Positions 62,683 to 64,000 of a stretch of 64,000 bases of DNA are shown here, in pieces. The stretch comes from an uncultured bacterium (GTDB taxonomy: Bacteria; Bacteroidota; Bacteroidia; Bacteroidales; Rikenellaceae): NCBI GenBank assembly GCA_905214725.1, contig CAJMNH010000008.1, positions 1 to 64,000 of the forward strand. The letters are read 5' to 3'. The position numbers were made by a program, and so were the translations under genes. The stretch's first letter is position 1; each line of letters starts with the position of its first letter. The notes beneath the pieces were generated by a model that did no database searches, was not told where the DNA came from, and was given only the letters and a program-made list of their open reading frames with translations.

Positions 62683-64000
62683 TCACCATCTCATGGAAAA
62701 GAGTTCGAGTAATTGGCTTCTTTTCAAGGGTTTTGCCAGAAACGCATTGCATCCGGCGTCGATGGCGCTGACCCGATCGGAGTCGAACGCATTGGCCGTA
62801 AGCGCAACGATCGGAATCTCGGTATTGAATTCCCTGATTTTCCGCGTCGCTTCCAAGCCGCTCATAACCGGCATTTTCATATCCATGAGTACGAGATTGA
62901 ATTTCTCGTTACGAATTCTCTCGACGGCATCCACCCCATTCTCCACACGCGTAAGATCGTAATCCCTGAGGATGTGCCGCACCAATGAATAATTACTGTC
63001 GTTGTCCTCGGCGACCAGAATTTTCACCTCGCGCTCATCGATTCCGTCGAGTGCGACGGATTGCGCAGAACGCGGAGAACCGTTTATATCGGCCTGTCCC
63101 TGAATACTTATCTCACAAGGAATCCACGCCCAGAAGGTCGACCCGACCTCCGACTCGGAGGTAAATCCGACCTCACCTCCCGCGGCTTCGACGATCGCTT
63201 TGGAGATCGCCAGTCCCAATCCCGTTCCCTGTGCAAATTCGTTGAGTTTCTGGAACCGGCCGAATACCCGACCCTGCAATTCCTTTGGAATACCGGCACC
63301 CGTATCCTCGACGTAAATCCGAATGCCCTCCCGTTCAACGGAATAGCCCATTTTGATGTATCCCGACTTGGTGCATTTCACCGCATTGGTGAGGAAATTC
63401 ATCCACACCTGTTTCAGGCGGTTGCTGTCCAGAAAAACCCAGCAGTCGGGACGGGTATTGTCCAACCGGAATTCGACGTCGGGATTCACGATCTTCGGCT
63501 GGATCATCAAATACAATTCGCTGCAAATCTGCGCCAGATTCACCTTTTCCGGCCTCCGCTCGAGTATTCCCGATTCGATCTTCGAGAGGTCGAGAATATC
63601 GTTGATCAATCGCAACAGCAATTCATTGTTGGATTCGATAATGCGCCAATATTCCGCCTTTTCTGCCGGATCGCTGCTCTCCGCCAACAACTCGGAGAAC
63701 CCGACGATCGCATTCAGCGGAGTTCGTATCTCGTGGCTCATATTAGCAAGGAAAGCGGATTTAAGCCGGTCGGAAAGTTCCGCCTTTTCCTTCATATCCT
63801 TCAACTCCTGCGCCATCCGCTCCCATTCCGTATTATTGAGCTTGATGCCCGTGTAACGGATTACCTGCCCTTTTTTATTCCGTTCGGCCGGAATACCGGA
63901 GACCACGAGGCTTTGCCAATCCGAATCCCATTTGGTTCGGGAACGGTAATTAAAATTAAAATCCTTGTCCTTTCTTCGGAACATGCCGTCGAGGTATTCC
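62683..64000 (-). CDS. Hybrid sensor histidine kinase (5' part outside the window)
   Basis: 439 codons are visible and the frame is open through the right end of the window. The first part is the tail of a PAS/PAC domain (SLVVSGIPAERNKKGQVIRYTG). HisKA has the phospho-acceptor His in LANMSHEIRTPLNA. The ATPase domain has the N box FLTNAVKC, the G1 box DTGAGIP and the G2 box GTGLGLAI. A C-terminal receiver domain (ILVAEDNDSNYSL) has the acceptor Asp in LVLMDMKMP and Lys in FLAKPLKR. So it passes phosphate from His to its own Asp. No DNA-binding output is present, so a phosphotransfer partner is expected. Signal and partner are unknown. Confidence 0.93.
   Translation of the reverse strand, partial: EYLDGMFRRKDKDFNFNYRSRTKWDSDWQSLVVSGIPAERNKKGQVIRYTGIKLNNTEWERMAQELKDMKEKAELSDRLKSAFLANMSHEIRTPLNAIVGFSELLAESSDPAEKAEYWRIIESNNELLLRLINDILDLSKIESGILERRPEKVNLAQICSELYLMIQPKIVNPDVEFRLDNTRPDCWVFLDSNRLKQVWMNFLTNAVKCTKSGYIKMGYSVEREGIRIYVEDTGAGIPKELQGRVFGRFQKLNEFAQGTGLGLAISKAIVEAAGGEVGFTSESEVGSTFWAWIPCEISIQGQADINGSPRSAQSVALDGIDEREVKILVAEDNDSNYSLVRHILRDYDLTRVENGVDAVERIRNEKFNLVLMDMKMPVMSGLEATRKIREFNTEIPIVALTANAFDSDRVSAIDAGCNAFLAKPLKRSQLLELFSMRW

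Overview
The window comes from a GC-rich member of the Bacteroidales, most likely Alistipes or a close relative. Signs of this are a SusC/SusD pair, lipoproteins with BACON and GLUG repeats, an S16 protein with a long Ala/Glu tail, and promoters of the Bacteroidetes type (TTTG, about 19 to 21 bases, TAnnTTTG). The genus is an inference; no rRNA is present.

Positions 1 to 49,966 are mostly ordinary chromosome. In order: an SMR transporter, a cysteine desulfidase-like enzyme and a Nudix hydrolase; a DUF6377-type membrane regulator whose signal peptide is out of frame at a run of nine G; a four-gene outer-membrane locus (GLUG lipoprotein, SusC, SusD, metallophosphoesterase lipoprotein); pirin, LUD protein, MFS exporter, nitroreductase, small beta-barrel, pyruvate phosphate dikinase, EEP-like protein and methyltransferase; two surface lipoproteins; mnmA, rimM and rpsP; guanine deaminase, SemiSWEET, a MalY-type lyase and tRNA-Arg(TCT); alpha-L-rhamnosidase and a GH2 enzyme; an envelope operon (two SurA-like proteins and an OstA/LptA-like protein); a CPBP protease; and a parA-parB-DUF5683-mltD-mnmE cluster.

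Positions 49,967 to 62,564 look like an integrated genomic island, AT-richer than its surroundings. It sits at the 3' end of mnmE. An 18-base sequence coding FCIGK-stop ends mnmE (49,949-49,966) and recurs with two synonymous changes at 62,547-62,564, which fits attL and attR. Inside are a diverged second piece of an mnmE 3' end, a truncated zinc-ribbon (excisionase-like) gene, a decayed IS21-family element and a tight seven-gene leftward operon. The operon encodes a small XRE regulator with a palindromic operator, a fused nuclease-methyltransferase, an HsdS specificity subunit, a one-TM protein, a DGQHR/coiled-coil/nucleoside-deoxyribosyltransferase-like protein, a GIY-YIG protein and a Fic protein. 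No integrase and no HsdR motor are present. This operon is the best candidate for an undescribed defence system.

Past attR, a long palindromic terminator and the 3' part of a hybrid histidine kinase close the window. Without the island, mnmE and the kinase would converge on that terminator.
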